From NCBI GenBank assembly GCA_900175165.2, contig FWWN02000701.1, positions 63,534-127,533 on the forward strand: a stretch of 64,000 nucleotides of DNA, read 5' to 3'. This stretch comes from Rhizomucor pusillus. Lineage: Eukaryota; Mucoromycota; Mucoromycetes; Mucorales; Lichtheimiaceae. The notes below the pieces were generated by a model. The model was given only the letters and a program-made list of their open reading frames with translations. It was not told the DNA's origin and made no database searches. Position numbers and translations under genes: made by a program. Positions 10,948 to 22,780 of the stretch are shown here, piece by piece (position 1 is the stretch's first letter; the number at the start of each line of letters is the position of its first letter).

Positions 10948-11341
10948 CTACGCAGAGTCAGGTTCTTCTTTTCTTTTCCTTTCCAGGGCTTCCTTGGTTT
11001 CCTTTTGCAGTTCTTCCAAGGGTCTATCTGCATCTTGATCAGCCTTCACCTACAAGTATACGAAAACTCGTCAATTGCTCAATTTCTCTAATAGTAAATC
11101 ATTCGCCACGCTTTACATTTGCTTCGCTCGTGGATGCAAGCTTTTCGTTCCACTGTTTGTTCCGTGTTTGCTGTTGTCTATGCTTTTCCTTCTCCAAGAC
11201 TTCAGGATCGTTGTCTGACATGTGAGAATATGCTGACATCGATCTTGACGTTTGTTGATGTCGCGACAATAAACGAGAGGTAAGAGTAACTGGTCGGGCA
11301 GACAATCCATAGATTCTTGCAGATACCATAGCACGCTGCAT
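10948..11341 (-). CDS. Small conserved fungal protein, probably mitochondrial
   Basis: Two exons, 11117-11341 and 10948-11049, give 108 residues; the intron is GTAAAG...TTGTAG in phase 0. I start at the ATG at 11341 because the following 35 residues (MQRAMVSARIYGLSAR...) are rich in Arg, Ser and Leu without acids, as in a mitochondrial presequence. An in-frame ATG at 11401 would add 20 hydrophobic residues. After the presequence comes SYSHMSDNDPEVLEKEK-like sequence (actual start AYSHMSDNDP), then WNEKLASTSEANVKAD and a charged tail PLEELQKETKEALERK. I recall this SHMSDNDPE pattern from uncharacterised fungal proteins; no function is known to me. The promoter faces TOM20 across 833 bp. Confidence 0.68.
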
Positions 11342-12174
11342 ACTTTTGTATTCTTGTTTCGAGAAAAAACTTGGGAGAAAGCTAACGAAAACAATAACCA
11401 TACGTTGTCACTTTAACATTTGACACACCGCACATTAGCTCACATCAACGTCATATCTACGCGATTTTGGAACCGGTAACAGGGCAATAAGGTCCAGCAC
11501 ATTTGAAGAATTGCTTTATATGGATTCATGACTGAGTGTCCCATTACAATTGCAAGATCCAGCAATTTTGAGCGTTTTTGCTGTAGGAATATGTACGCAC
11601 AGCTGTCACTTTACACGGAAATATTGATCGAATCCACAAAGATATTGATTCTGCCAATACTGCAGGATTAGTCTAATCGTTTTGCAGGGAAAGCTGCTTG
11701 ATAACTGCGTTCTTCTATCCACACCGGTTATTTTAAATCAAAAACTCTAGTCTATCAAGAAACATGAAGACTTCTTTCTTCTCTCTGCTATAAAGAAACA
11801 CAGCTTTCTGCTACTATATTTACTATTCTAGTATTATGAGAATAATGTACCTAAAATCTAGCTTCTTGTTGCTTTCTCAAACATCGAATCATGCGAGCGT
11901 TGGTTTGAATAAACCGGAAGTCGACGGTGCCTTTGTAGTTGCAGATACGAAGCTGATGCAAAACCGCTGGAGAAATGGAGGTTTATGAAGGTCAAGCGAG
12001 TTTATTATTTAATGAATTTCACTGAAGACGTCCAGATATAGTGGGAACGAGTGCAACGAGCCAAATGTAGGGAGCGTAAGCGATCGTTGCAAGAAAATCA
12101 GGCTCAGCCATTTTTGAACCTAAGCGGACTCTCGAGCAAAGCAACAATATTTTTTTCTTTCACAAAAAAATACG
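11342..12174. other. Divergent promoter region of two putative mitochondrial genes
   Basis: No gene is visible. The segment separates two divergently transcribed genes whose products are both probably mitochondrial (the small SHMSDNDPE protein and TOM20), so shared regulation is possible but not shown by any motif I can identify. Confidence 0.4.
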
Positions 12175-12889
12175 ATGAAAGCTCAAGAGATAGCTCTGTG
12201 GTCAGCTGGCGTCGCAACGGCACTCGGTCTTGGATATTTAGTGTATTTTGACTATAAACGTCGGAATGATCCTGCCTTCAGAAAGCACTTGAGTATGATA
12301 ACGGCGGACCAAAATTATATGCATGTGGATAAAATGGCTGACGGGCGTGTTGAACAGAGAAGCAGCGTAAACAAGCTGCCAAGGCTGCAAAGGAAGAGGA
12401 AAAGAAGAGTGAGGAAGCAACAATCAAGTTGATTGAAAAGGTCATTGTGAGCGGTGCTCAAGAAACGTACCCGACAACACCTCAAGATCGGGAACAATTC
12501 TTCATGGCACAAGTGTCTGCTGGCGAAACTCTGTGTGCACAAGGTACAAACGATAGCTTACCGTGGTACAATGCATGTTTGGGACTAAAGGAGAAAATGT
12601 GTTAAAGGTGCGGTGCACTACGACGAAGCTGTCATTCCGTTCTACAAGGCTCTCAAGGTGTATCCAGACCCGAATGAGCTTCTAATGATCTATCAAAAGA
12701 CAATTCCTCAGCCCGTTTTTGAGATTGTTGTCAAGGCTTTGGCTATTGAGGTGAGTAGCAGCTATGCAAGAGTATACGCTGGGAGACGCGCAAATGGTTA
12801 ACATGGTTCCTTTGTTACAGCAACAAATTTTGCAGAGCAGCGGAGCAGCAGCACAGCCAGCAGAGGAACCAGAGATTCCGATTGAATAA
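12175..12889 (+). CDS. TOM20: Mitochondrial import receptor subunit TOM20
   Basis: Four exons, 12175-12292, 12358-12543, 12608-12750 and 12821-12889, give 171 residues with every junction in phase. Tom20 is the outer-membrane receptor of the TOM complex and binds amphipathic presequences of proteins to be imported. An N-terminal membrane anchor (about residues 7-24, ALWSAGVATALGLGYLVYF) is followed by the family-specific DYKRRNDPAFRKHL. A Lys/Glu-rich linker precedes the single TPR-like receptor domain (FFMAQVSAGETL, HYDEAVIPFYKALKVYPDP). The C-terminus ends in an acidic PAEEPEIPIE. Order of anchor, linker and receptor domain, and length, fit fungal Tom20. Exon 1 ends one base into a codon, which explains why the unspliced frame diverges after residue 39. 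Confidence 0.93.
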
Positions 12890-14304
12890 GATCGTTGTGT
12901 CCAACTTCCGTACAGACTCCACCCTTTCAACACATTAGACAGGAAGAACAAACAAAAAGTATCCTTGTATAGTAGAAATATGGACGGCACAGATATATAT
13001 TATGCTATCAACAAAGATGATGCCGTTGCACTGATAGTTCGATTTCATAAAAAGTATCTACGTTCTTTTGATGAGTATACCTCCCTGAAGGCAGAATTGG
13101 CTATTATAAAAGAGGAGTAGCTTGTAGCTCGCATTTGCTCATTTAAGAGCATCCCGAAGCGATGGATTAGGATACATCCACCAAGGTGCATTCTACAATG
13201 GTTACTATTTAAAGAAAGCAAGCATCTCACATTGATATCTCTCGTTTTCGGCAATGTACCGACAAACGTCAGTTGTACAGGCAAAGTACTCGCAAGTGTC
13301 TGCTTCTTTAGATATATTTAAAGAGTAGCCCTCTAAAATGCGCGTTGTGTGATGACGATAATGTTGAACGAGACAGATAATAACTAGCAGGTTTGTTGAT
13401 CAACATATATGTCGCATATCATATTCACGCTTCAGAAGTCTTTATTTACCGCAAGTCAGCACCCAAGCATGCAAAATCCTTGTCTAAACAATCGCCGATC
13501 TAGCCCTAGGACGAGATCATTGCATCATAGCGAAGCTTAAATTTTTCGGGTGTCTTGCCGGCTGTCCAATTTCGGAAGCTTCTTGAAGGTCATCGATACG
13601 TCTAGAAGAAAACAAAAAAAAATTTTCCAAAGAGCAATAGCAGCCCAGCAAAGCACCGCAGGATGAGGATATTAGAGTCGAAATGGAGATGAAAGCAGGA
13701 AATGGCATGGAGAATGACCTGTAGAGATTATAAAGTTGGAAAAAATTAGCTCAAAGGGACACATGTCATTGGAAAAAGCTAAATCATATACAGCATCAAT
13801 CTCCATCAATGTCGACAGATCCATAGACGCGGTTGGCGGAGCGAAATGCTAAAGAAGCTCATCTCCCCAAATCGATCGACGTCAATTGAAAGCTTTTATC
13901 GAAAATTGTCGAAAATTGATTGGAATCCGTATAAAACGTCATCGAATGTGTCTTTGCGGAAAGCTTATTGTGGCATGGGTATACAGCCACGCAAGGGAGT
14001 TCTATGCACTTCGAATTGGGCCCAGATGCCTGGAATCCCTGTCTTAAAAAGGAATAGAGGCTTAAAAAAAATAACCCTCCAGGATTGTTAAGTTTTTCCT
14101 GCTTTTTCGATTCCCAAGTTCGTAATTGCGGCTTGTCGATCTCCGTTTCAGTCTTGATGGATTTGTAGTTTATATCCGCTTTTCTGGTTGCCATCGCGGA
14201 AGACCGACGGCGATCTGTACATTTATATTACTTTCTTTTCCTTTCCTTTTGCACGACTTATTCCTAAAAAGCTCTTGCAACCGTACTGCCTCCGTGGAAC
14301 CCTC
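12890..14304. other. Intergenic spacer between TOM20 and the kelch gene
   Basis: Nothing convincing is seen on either strand. Short frames at 13045-13284 (minus) and 13846-14091 (plus) show no domain signature. The last few hundred bases are likely promoter and 5' untranslated sequence of the F-box/kelch gene. Confidence 0.45.
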
Positions 14305-16359
14305 ATGATATACACTGCAACGGGGCCGCCAATTTTCAAGCTCAATCTTGATATTTTGCAAGTTATTCTCCGCAACCTTGAAACTTACTCGCTTGCTGCC
14401 CTTGGACAAACATGCCGTTTGTTCTACACTCTCGTACGAAGGGAGTTGAACTTTGAATCTGCAGTGTGGCAGTATCTTCGGCCACTTCATGATGCCTCTA
14501 CGCATCCATCCATGAGCCTAGAGAGAGAGAGCGAAGCAAGCTATTTTACCTCAAAGGGGAATGAAGAAATCAGACAGTTCGATACTCCAGTCATGCCTCC
14601 GGTTTATCACTTACGCTGCATGGCACGTGTAGGCAACCGACTATTGATGCCTTTCATGACACTAGAGCCCGTCTGTTTCGCCTATGATATCACTCTCGGT
14701 TCGTGGTTGAGCGAAGCATATCCCATACGGGCTTATCCAAATTATACTCCGTTTGTCACGCCTGTGGTATCAATTGGGACCCGACTTTACATGTTTGGTG
14801 GTAGGCAAGTTGTCTCTTCCACTTTATCAAATGATCTGCATGTGCTGGACACGCGTACTTGGACACTGGAAAAGATCACCGATGCTCGTGGCCCTATACC
14901 TCGTTCACGCTTTGACCACTCGCTTGATGTGCTCCGAAATAGATACCTGGTAATCTTTGGCGGCCTATGCCCTAATTCTCCTGGTAAGTATCACATACGT
15001 AGAACCAACGATTAGTTCCACTGAACATCTTTTATTGCTAGGAGAGAACGATGTTTTCTTGTTCGATACTGAGACAAATACATGGTTGGAGCCGCGGACA
15101 AAAGGGTATGTCCATTGCAAGTATGAGCATCAAGCGAAAGAGCATTTTTCAACTGACCGCGCAAATAAAGGCAAATCCCTACTGTTCGCTTCGGGCACAC
15201 TTCCGTCGCAGGCGGCGATGATTTGTTCATCTTTGGGGGATCACAGAACCAACCAGAAGGAAACATGGTGCACGATGTCTTGTATCGTCTCGACTGTCGT
15301 ACATGGACTTGGTACAAATACGATCATCCCGAGGCTTACAGCTACAGGCGGAGAATAATGTCGATGGATAGCATCAGCAGTAGCAATAGCAGTGACAACG
15401 GTGACAACAACCTTGAAAGTTCAAATGTGATTGAACATTCTCTGCGTCGTGATCTAATTATCGAAACAACTGGACACCCTCCGCGAGACCGCTTCCATTG
15501 CAATATGCAGCTTGTTGGTCCTCACAAACTCGTTATCTTTGGTGGTCAGACGATCCGACAAGACAGAGACGATAACAATGTGCTGCATGCCTACTCGTTG
15601 CGATCCATCGATGTTTTCGATTTTAAGCGAAAGCACTGGTCCGCTGTGCATACAACGTCAATGCGTGGAGAAAACAACACTTATCCGCAAGACATGACAT
15701 CGTTTGTCCTCGAAGATATGGAAGATGGATATTGCATCTTGGTGATTGGGCATCAAAAAGTATTCCTCACTGCAACAGAATCGTCGTCAGGGGAAACAAA
15801 TAGTGATCCACCGTCCTCTTCTTTCAGACGCGTCCAACAACATCAACGGCTATCTGATGTTTCGCAAGAAACGCTGTCAACAGGCTCATCTTCCTCTGCG
15901 GCTGTTCTGCATCAACGCTCTCCCCCTGGCGTCAGTAGAGGCAGACCTGCAGGAACAACAGGACAATCTACATTGCTAGCGCCACTTACCGAAAGCCCAG
16001 GTGACGGAGACATAGAAATGACGAGCAGTTTGGCACCAACGTCTAGTCACTGGCGAAGAAGCCGGCCGTTTGCAGATTATGAAAATTTCCTGGATTCTAG
16101 TCTTATGTCCAGTGAAGAGATTTCTCCTCGACGTCGCCAGTCCACCTCCCATCAGAGTACCAGCAGTGCCAGCGGTGACTCGATCATGACGAGTGGTATA
16201 CATCCATTGTCTCCAACATATGACTCATTACCGTCATTTCAAGCAACTGGACCTTCAGGCAGCCGATCTTCACCCGAATTCAATGCACGCCATGATCCCC
16301 ACCGAAGCCGTCAGTACAACGTCGAACCTTTATCTATTTTATTGGAATTAAATCGATGA
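14305..16359 (+). CDS. F-box and kelch-repeat protein
   Basis: Three exons, 14305-14983, 15042-15105 and 15171-16359, give 643 residues. The middle exon is only 64 nt and is fixed by phase: it joins ENDVFLFDTETNTW to QIPTVRFGHTSV, completing a kelch blade. An F-box-like segment lies at residues 9-45 (IFKLNLDILQVILRNLE then CRLFY). Kelch repeats follow with the usual GG and aromatic pairs: TRLYMFGGRQ, YLVIFGGLCP, DDLFIFGGSQ and HKLVIFGGQT. From about residue 420 the protein becomes a Ser/Pro/Gln-rich, probably disordered tail of some 200 residues. F-box/kelch proteins usually recruit substrates to SCF ubiquitin ligases; the substrate cannot be told from sequence. I chose the ATG at 14305 since it directly precedes the F-box; the frame is open further up to 14188. 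Confidence 0.83.
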
Positions 16360-16476
16360 AGGAGAAAACAGCAACGTAAAAGCATCGCTACAATTTACTT
16401 ACTCTTCCGTCGATTCGTAATAGTTTGTCTCGGCATGTGTTTGCGGTCCGTCGTTACTAGTTCTTGTAGATTGAAC

Positions 16477-17599
16477 TTATAAACTGAACCAGTTTATATA
16501 CGAAGATGATCCGCTTTGCTGCCCATCTTTAAACGTTGCATTCAGAAACGCTGCTTTTGCTGCCAGTTTACCGATGGTGCCCAGGAACATAATCATCAAG
16601 GAATGCGTGTATGGAATATCTAGATACACTGATTTTTGGGAGGTTAATAGAATTCTTCCATTGTACCTCTCCACATTGCAATATTACCCGACAATGCTTC
16701 GGTGTTGGAAGCAAGGACGATGAAACTGACAAGCCAGGAATACTCCACTTGCTTATAATCCCAAATGGCCATCAAAATTAGTAACATTTTGCCAAAACTG
16801 GAAACGATCAAGGCCATCGAGACATAGTTGTAGCTTGATAGAGGCACCATCAAAAGAACAAGCCATGATTTAGTGATCACAATGCCTGATGACACTGGCT
16901 ACTTTTGTGCCCTCACCGAACTGTCCTTTTCTCCATCCATGTGGAATATAAACGCACGATTAGCCATATTGATGCATGAAAAACCGAGAATTCTGTTTCC
17001 AATGACATGTGAGCACGGATCAATGCATGGGAGTTAAGTTATTACTTGCCAAGAATGCATAAAGAAAGAATGTATGGATATTGGTAGTAAACAGGTTGTT
17101 GGAAAAATTCAGTGTCGTAATTGGTGTAATATGTTTCCAACCGAAACCATTTGATATCTAAGAATCGATTAGGAACCGGAAAACTTCTTCATAGAGCCAT
17201 CAGTCTTGCGGGTTTGAACTTACAGACTTCAAATAGGATCAACAGGATAGCAAATCGAAGGACTTGAGGCTGATAAAATATTAAATTACGGAAAACTTTG
17301 CCCTGAGAGCCTAACTTACTTCAATACCATCAGTGTACTGAGGAATACGGTTGAATAATAAATGGCGATAAACTTGTGGTTTGTGAAGTAACATGTCGAT
17401 GAAAATTATGACAAAGTCGTGTTCAATGTACTTGTCTGCGAATTCATTGCATTTATGCTATTGCAGTCATTGTGTTAAACCGGTTTGCTATATAAACGTG
17501 TCATTGAAAGCTTACACACGAAGTCAGTCTTATATTGTCTTTGCTATATTGCGTGTAGAGATCCTGCACTGAAGCTCCACATTCGACACAGGTTGGCAT
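16477..17599 (-). CDS. ARV1: ARV1 family sterol/GPI homeostasis protein
   Basis: Seven exons in order: 17516-17599, 17320-17457, 17224-17269, 17050-17157, 16917-16992, 16688-16833 and 16477-16628; they sum to 249 residues. Arv1 is an ER membrane protein that supports GPI-anchor synthesis and sterol distribution. The N-terminal homology domain has two zinc-type pairs, CVEC (residues 4-7) and CHKC spanning the first junction, followed by YIEHDFVIIFIDMLLHKPQVYRHLLFNR, split here as YIEHDFVIIFIDML and KPQVYRHLLFNR. Hydrophobic segments with ILLILFEV, LIVSSFGKMLLILMAIW and LVSFIVLASNTEAL follow, typical of the family. The fourth intron (16993-17049) begins GCAAGT instead of GT; exon phase and protein continuity require that donor. 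The fifth intron's acceptor (TATCAAG) was chosen because nearer AGs break the frame. Confidence 0.88.
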
Positions 17600-17845
17600 C
17601 TGGTATGTGGAAGGGAAGCGAACAACATTGCCCGAATTTGTGGAACATGACTTGAAACGATTTGTCAACAAACAAGAGCATATTTTTGCCCTGCTTTATA
17701 CATAGTACGCGATCTACTACATATCTTTGTACTTTTCGAGACATGCTGAAAGATGATATGGCTGAAAATAGGGGGAGTAGTGGGAACAATAGCAAAGTCA
17801 TGCAATTACAGTAGGTAAACAGGGAAAGAGCTTTGTTGATGTTAT

Positions 17846-19768
17846 CTATTTGAATTGGTCTTCAGTGACGCCCTTGCCCATGGCTGCAGTTGCCGCGACA
17901 CCACCAGTGACAATCCTCATGAGCTCGTCAACATAGTTGGCACCAGACCATTTCTGGTGCTGCAATACATCCACATCGTGTTCGCGTTCCTTGCGCTGCA
18001 CGTTGGAGACGTATCCATACATTCCTTGCTCCTTAAAGGCTTTGGCAAACGTAGCTAGAATATACGTCGTTAGAGGTACAAATTTCACTCCTCACTTTGA
18101 TCTCATGAACGATATTTACCAGTAGCCAAAGCGTTGGCGTGGAGACCGCCAAGAGTGATAAATTGCCAGACAAATCCAAGCTGTCCAAGCTTTTGGATAA
18201 AGCTTCCCATATCCTGATCGGTAAGTCCAGCAGCATCCCTGAGAAGATAAAATTAGAGGACTATACATCGAGTAAACGCCGTATGCAAATGAATATGCTT
18301 ACCAGTTAAAGGAAGGTGACAAGTTGTAGCACAAAAGAGTTCCTGGGTTAGCAGCCAGCACACTGCGAGCAAATTCTTCAGCTTGAGAAAGAATGGGCTT
18401 TTTGGTTTCCATCCAAAGCATATCGGCATAATCGCTGTAGGCAATGGAGCGAGAAATGGCAGCATGAGTGCCTCCTTGATAGCGATAGAATCCTTCACGG
18501 ACACGAGGCATGTCCCAGTCCCAAAAGATGTCGACGCCATAAGTCTTTGCAATTGCGCGTGCTTCTTCGTTGCTCTTGAAGCGGATCTTCTGCAAGAATT
18601 CTTGGGCTTGTCCGACCTTGCCTTTTTTGCGAAGAACGTCTGCAACAGCATCGCCGTAGCACTTGAGTCCGGCCTTAGTAATCCATTCGTCCTCAACTGC
18701 TTGGAGTTTAGCACCAGTAGCTCCGCCCTTTTCTGCCTCGTTCATAACGGTTGCCAGAGGACGGACATTCGGGTTAGTAGCGCCTACAATAAATTCATGG
18801 TCGCGGCTGTCAACATTGCTGGTGATAAGCGTGGCAGCTTCGGCATCGGTGCGAGCAACAACAACGTTCTCGACACCCATAATATCAAATTGGACACGAA
18901 TAGCCACCAAGCGGTTGATATGCTCGCTGATGGGGACCAAGACCTTGCCGGCCATATGACCGCACTTCTTGGTGCTTGGAGACTGGTCCTCGACTACCGA
19001 AATGTTTAAATTATAAGCCATAAAATACGGTATGGTGCTATAACTTACTGTGGATACCAGCTGCACCACGTTCAACGAACATTTTGGCAAGTTTCATAAC
19101 AGCAGTGATACCACCGTGGCCAGTATCAGCATCGGCGATCATGGGCCGCAAGTAATCAATCTTGGGGGTACGTGCGCGCTCTTCGGGGGTCATGGACAAG
19201 CGGGCCTCTCGCTGCTTGCGGTCATGGAATAGCTGGGCAAAGAACAGATGCTCGACCTTGTTGGGGACAGTGTCCATGGGATAGTCGGCAAGATCGGGGC
19301 CAGGCTCGTTGCTTGTAGAAGCAGTAGAAGAGCACTGCCAACCACTCACGTATCTATGTAAACAAAAATGCGTCTGCATGTCAATATCCAGCGAAGTGTG
19401 AAGATTTGTAGAATCCGAGTTACATACACAGTGTCAAGGTGGGGTGCCATCTGGGTGATTTGTACGGGGTCCAGAGCACCAAAGGTGTGGCTGGTAGTGC
19501 CGTTTCTCTTGTTGTTTTGCAAGATGGACCAGAGCTTTTTGGCTTGTTCGTTGGAACGGTACTCAGTGGGGAAGGTGCCGCGCTTGGAAACGATCTGCTC
19601 GGCAGTGTATGGGCGCTTGACAAGCTTGAAACGCGGAGAAGCCCACCATTGCTTTACTTTTTTGACCTGAATATCACAATGCTTTGAGCTTTACACTTTG
19701 GACACGGACGGGCGGTTTACTCTTACTTCTTGACGAAATTCAAGTTCTTCTTGGTCGACGTATGCCAT
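17846..19768 (-). CDS. ICL1: Isocitrate lyase
   Basis: Six exons: 19727-19768, 19428-19666, 19049-19353, 18303-18993, 18120-18238 and 17846-18054, giving 534 residues, the fungal length. The enzyme cleaves isocitrate to glyoxylate and succinate, the first committed step of the glyoxylate cycle for growth on acetate or fatty acids. The catalytic loop [15 protein letters not shown] is intact (nucleophilic Cys in KKCGH). Other family blocks are [23 protein letters not shown] (metal and substrate binding) and [10 protein letters not shown]. The C-terminus ends in TEDQFK, so there is no classical SKL-type peroxisomal signal. The fungal insertion between the KKCGH half and the SPSFNW half is present. 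About 8 kb away lies a 2-hydroxyacid oxidase that could also make glyoxylate. Confidence 0.97.
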
Positions 19769-21549
19769 GTTTGTAAGATTTTATCGCAAAGAGAAGAGAG
19801 AAAGAGATGATGCTGGCTAATCCCTGCATCGGTTCCCCCGGCATTTATATTATTTTTCTGAAATCAATTAAGGAGAGGTGTGTTAGTGGCGGAAGGGGGG
19901 TTCAAAAGAGCGAGTGCATACGAGTTGCATGCTGATACAGACAAGATGAGCTTATCCGATGAAGTGCAAATGCAAGCAAATACTCATCGATGTCTGTTGC
20001 CGGATGGTATTTTACGGTTTATCATGTGCTCTCTATAAATGCTCGATATTAAGTTTTAAAGGCTTCCTAAAATCAACTCTAGTCAACGTAGTTTGCTACA
20101 GCGTTCACAGGCGAGACCATGTCCTGCAACCGCCATCCCTGAATTCACGTTGAGAGTATGACTGCGATGACTAGGGGGAACGCAAACTATGCTTTCTTAA
20201 CGTTTTGCCATTGCTGATCAGGGGATATCCAGCATTGACTTACCACAAAACCATTACAGCAATTACGCTGATCCTCAGGAGGACCCTTACGATCGAATTA
20301 ATCGTTACTCCTCTCTGCTTATTGGGAGAAGATATCCACCCCAGGCGTGTTTTCACTGACTAGCAGCGATGAAAGTTCGCCATCTGGATTTTGCTGCTGC
20401 TGCTGCTGCAGTCAGTGCGCCCCGTCAACTAAGGTCCTATTTTCTTGGCTGCATGAATCTGCATGATGTGCTGGAAAATGGATTCTTCTGTACAGGGTGA
20501 ACATGGAGATGCAGCAAATATTTATGTAGCACAAGGCAGTTAAAAGCAAAATCAATGGATGAACCCAGTTCTCAAGAAGTATGTGAGCTTGTCGGGCTCC
20601 ATCTGCTGAGGCGCTGTTTCTGTGACAGTGCATACATAGAGATTGTATGTAAAATAGCTGCTGGCAAACACTCGTAGGTCTCTTTATGTAGTGTATGGGT
20701 ACAATTGACAGCCAAGAAGAGCGGACTGATTCGAAAAATCAGAAAGACTGTCAATTTAAGCGATAGAATAGTCGAGCATGGGTTACATTGTTAAGGTTAA
20801 TTTACAAATGAATGCTTGGCATCCATAGAATTACAAAATATCTTGAAAATAATGTCACTCGCCATTAAAAAATTACCATGTATTAAACATGTGCCAAGAC
20901 TGCTCATTGAAATGAGGAGTTGAAGGTATGGAGTTAAAGTTGCACTTCAAAATCCAGATTTTACCACGTGGCATCCACTGTAAAGAACAAAAGTGCGGTC
21001 GAAGGGATGAGTACTATGGTGCTTGAAAAGACTACTATGAACAGAATGAATTAGTTTAAAACGTTCTTATGCATACAATTGGTACATAGCTAAACAAATT
21101 ATCCATGGCAAATATCCTACATTTTTTTCCCAGCGGAATTGAATTCTTTACATGCGCTTCACGCTTCGCTTCGCTCGCTGCGCTTGCTTCGCTGAAACTC
21201 ATGGCTGATCCGAGTCTGTAGAATAAACTCGCTTGGCCTTCATGATTACGCAGCAGTAGCGCAAGATACTAACGTAATGCTTTTATGAAATTCCCTTGTT
21301 CCCAATCAACTACATTTACTACTCGCTCTTGATTTCTTGATATTCATTCCTGTATTGCCTTTAACTTTGATTATTTCTTTTGGATATGAAGATTGATGGG
21401 AGCATGCTGCAGCACCATTTGGTTCCGAGACATTGCATAAAGGGAAGTACGTGCAGTCTTCTACTACAGCTTGTACGTATTGAAGGAGATGATCGATTTA
21501 ACCTGAAAACATAACTAGATAAAAAAAATTGATGGTGCTCTCAGCTGTA
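19769..21549. other. Gene-poor region upstream of isocitrate lyase
   Basis: No gene is supported. The first several hundred bases beyond 19768 are expected to contain the ICL1 promoter. A CTG-rich microsatellite lies at about 20393-20410, and a low-complexity CTTCGCT-type stretch at 21153-21192 is described separately. Confidence 0.45.
21153..21192. repeat. Low-complexity CGCTTCGCT-type repeat
   Basis: A run of overlapping CGCTTCGCT/CGCTGCGCTTGCTTCGC units about 40 bases long sits in AT-rich spacer DNA. Its GC content contrasts sharply with the flanks. No gene overlaps it. Confidence 0.5.
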
Positions 21550-21922
21550 TTAATGATGTGAAGCCTTGTCGGTACATTTTGAAGAGTGTACAAAAGTGCG
21601 CAAAAATTCACAAATTCTGCACAGTAGCGTGCATGCATGTGTGAGTTTTGGTGTAAAGGCGACCATCAGCTCACTGTAGAGCAAATTCCGCACATCCCTG
21701 TTTTCTTCCTGCACACGTTTTCCACATGATGACAGATTTTTTACTAGATTATTTGTTGCTTGCGAAAGTGTGACGGACAACCCTGCAGTGCGAGGTAGAT
21801 CAGTGAAAATATACCAATATCCTCCACTCAGAAAGGGGAAACGTGCTGATTTGTGCAAAAATTTCATTTGGAACAGATATAGGATCCATCTGTTCTTGAA
21901 GCACAGGTTTTCCTTGCTTCTG

Positions 21923-22780
21923 TCAACTGTGGCGCCTTAGAGATCTTATGTCCTGGGTCATCGCATGCCAATAATAGGTCTTTTCAGGCAATTGCTTCCA
22001 AATTGGATGCTTGTTCGCCACTTTCTTTTGTGCACGTCTGCTGCCCAGGTATTGTTGATGTAAAAATTGAACATGCTCTTGCATGAATAACTTGATATTG
22101 TCTTCGTCGTCTTCTATTTCGATCGATTTTTTTCCTTCAGTGTGCTGGAGAGATGAATTGTTGCTGATGAACATATCGTAATCGACGCCTTTCAGCGGCG
22201 GCTGACTAATATTGATGCAACCTGTGTCATCCAACGTGCTGACATCTCTCATTGCAGAGTCTGGAACTAAATCGTTGATCGAAAACTTGTATTTGCTAAT
22301 GCTTGCATACCATAACGTCGTTGTACGTAGGACAGCTACCAGCTCTGACATATCATTTGTCACTTGGACTTCTGTTGTTCCAAGTTTTCGTTGATTACAT
22401 TGACCATATTATTGGTAAATCTTGTCGTAGTAACTTCTTGAACGGTGCAAGTTCGTATTTGGTCAGTCGCTATTTCAGGATCAGCATTCTTTTCCTTCTC
22501 TTCTTTCAATGCAACTCAAATCGAGTTTGCTATTCCATCGAAATTCCCTTCCGCATACTACTTCCACAAGTTTAGGCGATCTGCTGCATCGCTTTTCTTC
22601 AGAGCTATTTGCGCTACACCATCCGCGACTTGTCCTAGTTTATCAGCGAGGGGAAACATGCCCTCGAGGGATGTGTTTGCCTTTCATCAACTAGTCTTTC
22701 TTTTCCTTGAGCTTCTTATTCACTTGCTTCTTTTCCTTACTGACCTTGATAGTTTTAACGCTCCTTAAGATGGATTGAAG
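21923..22780 (-). pseudogene. Decayed coding fragment of unknown family
   Basis: The best frame is 21923-22363 (minus), with coding-like composition: LVAVLRTTTLWYASISKY, INDLVPDSAMRDVS, then an acidic stretch EIEDDEDNIKLFMQEHVQF and RRAQKKVANKHPIWKQLP. Upstream in other frames lie plausible continuations separated by stops: ADKLGQVADGVAQIALKK, LKEEKEKNADPEIAT and FTNNMVNVINENLEQQKSK. The last of these is followed by TGA and then resumes as TNDMSEL after a one-base shift. Together they look like a helical, charged protein that has lost its frame at several points. I do not recognise it; a transposon-associated protein is possible. It could instead be an intron-containing gene with unusual splice sites, which I think less likely. 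Confidence 0.35.

Noticed and set aside
18383..19009. 208-codon plus-strand frame
   Set aside because: It is antisense to the largest exon of isocitrate lyase and has no domain.
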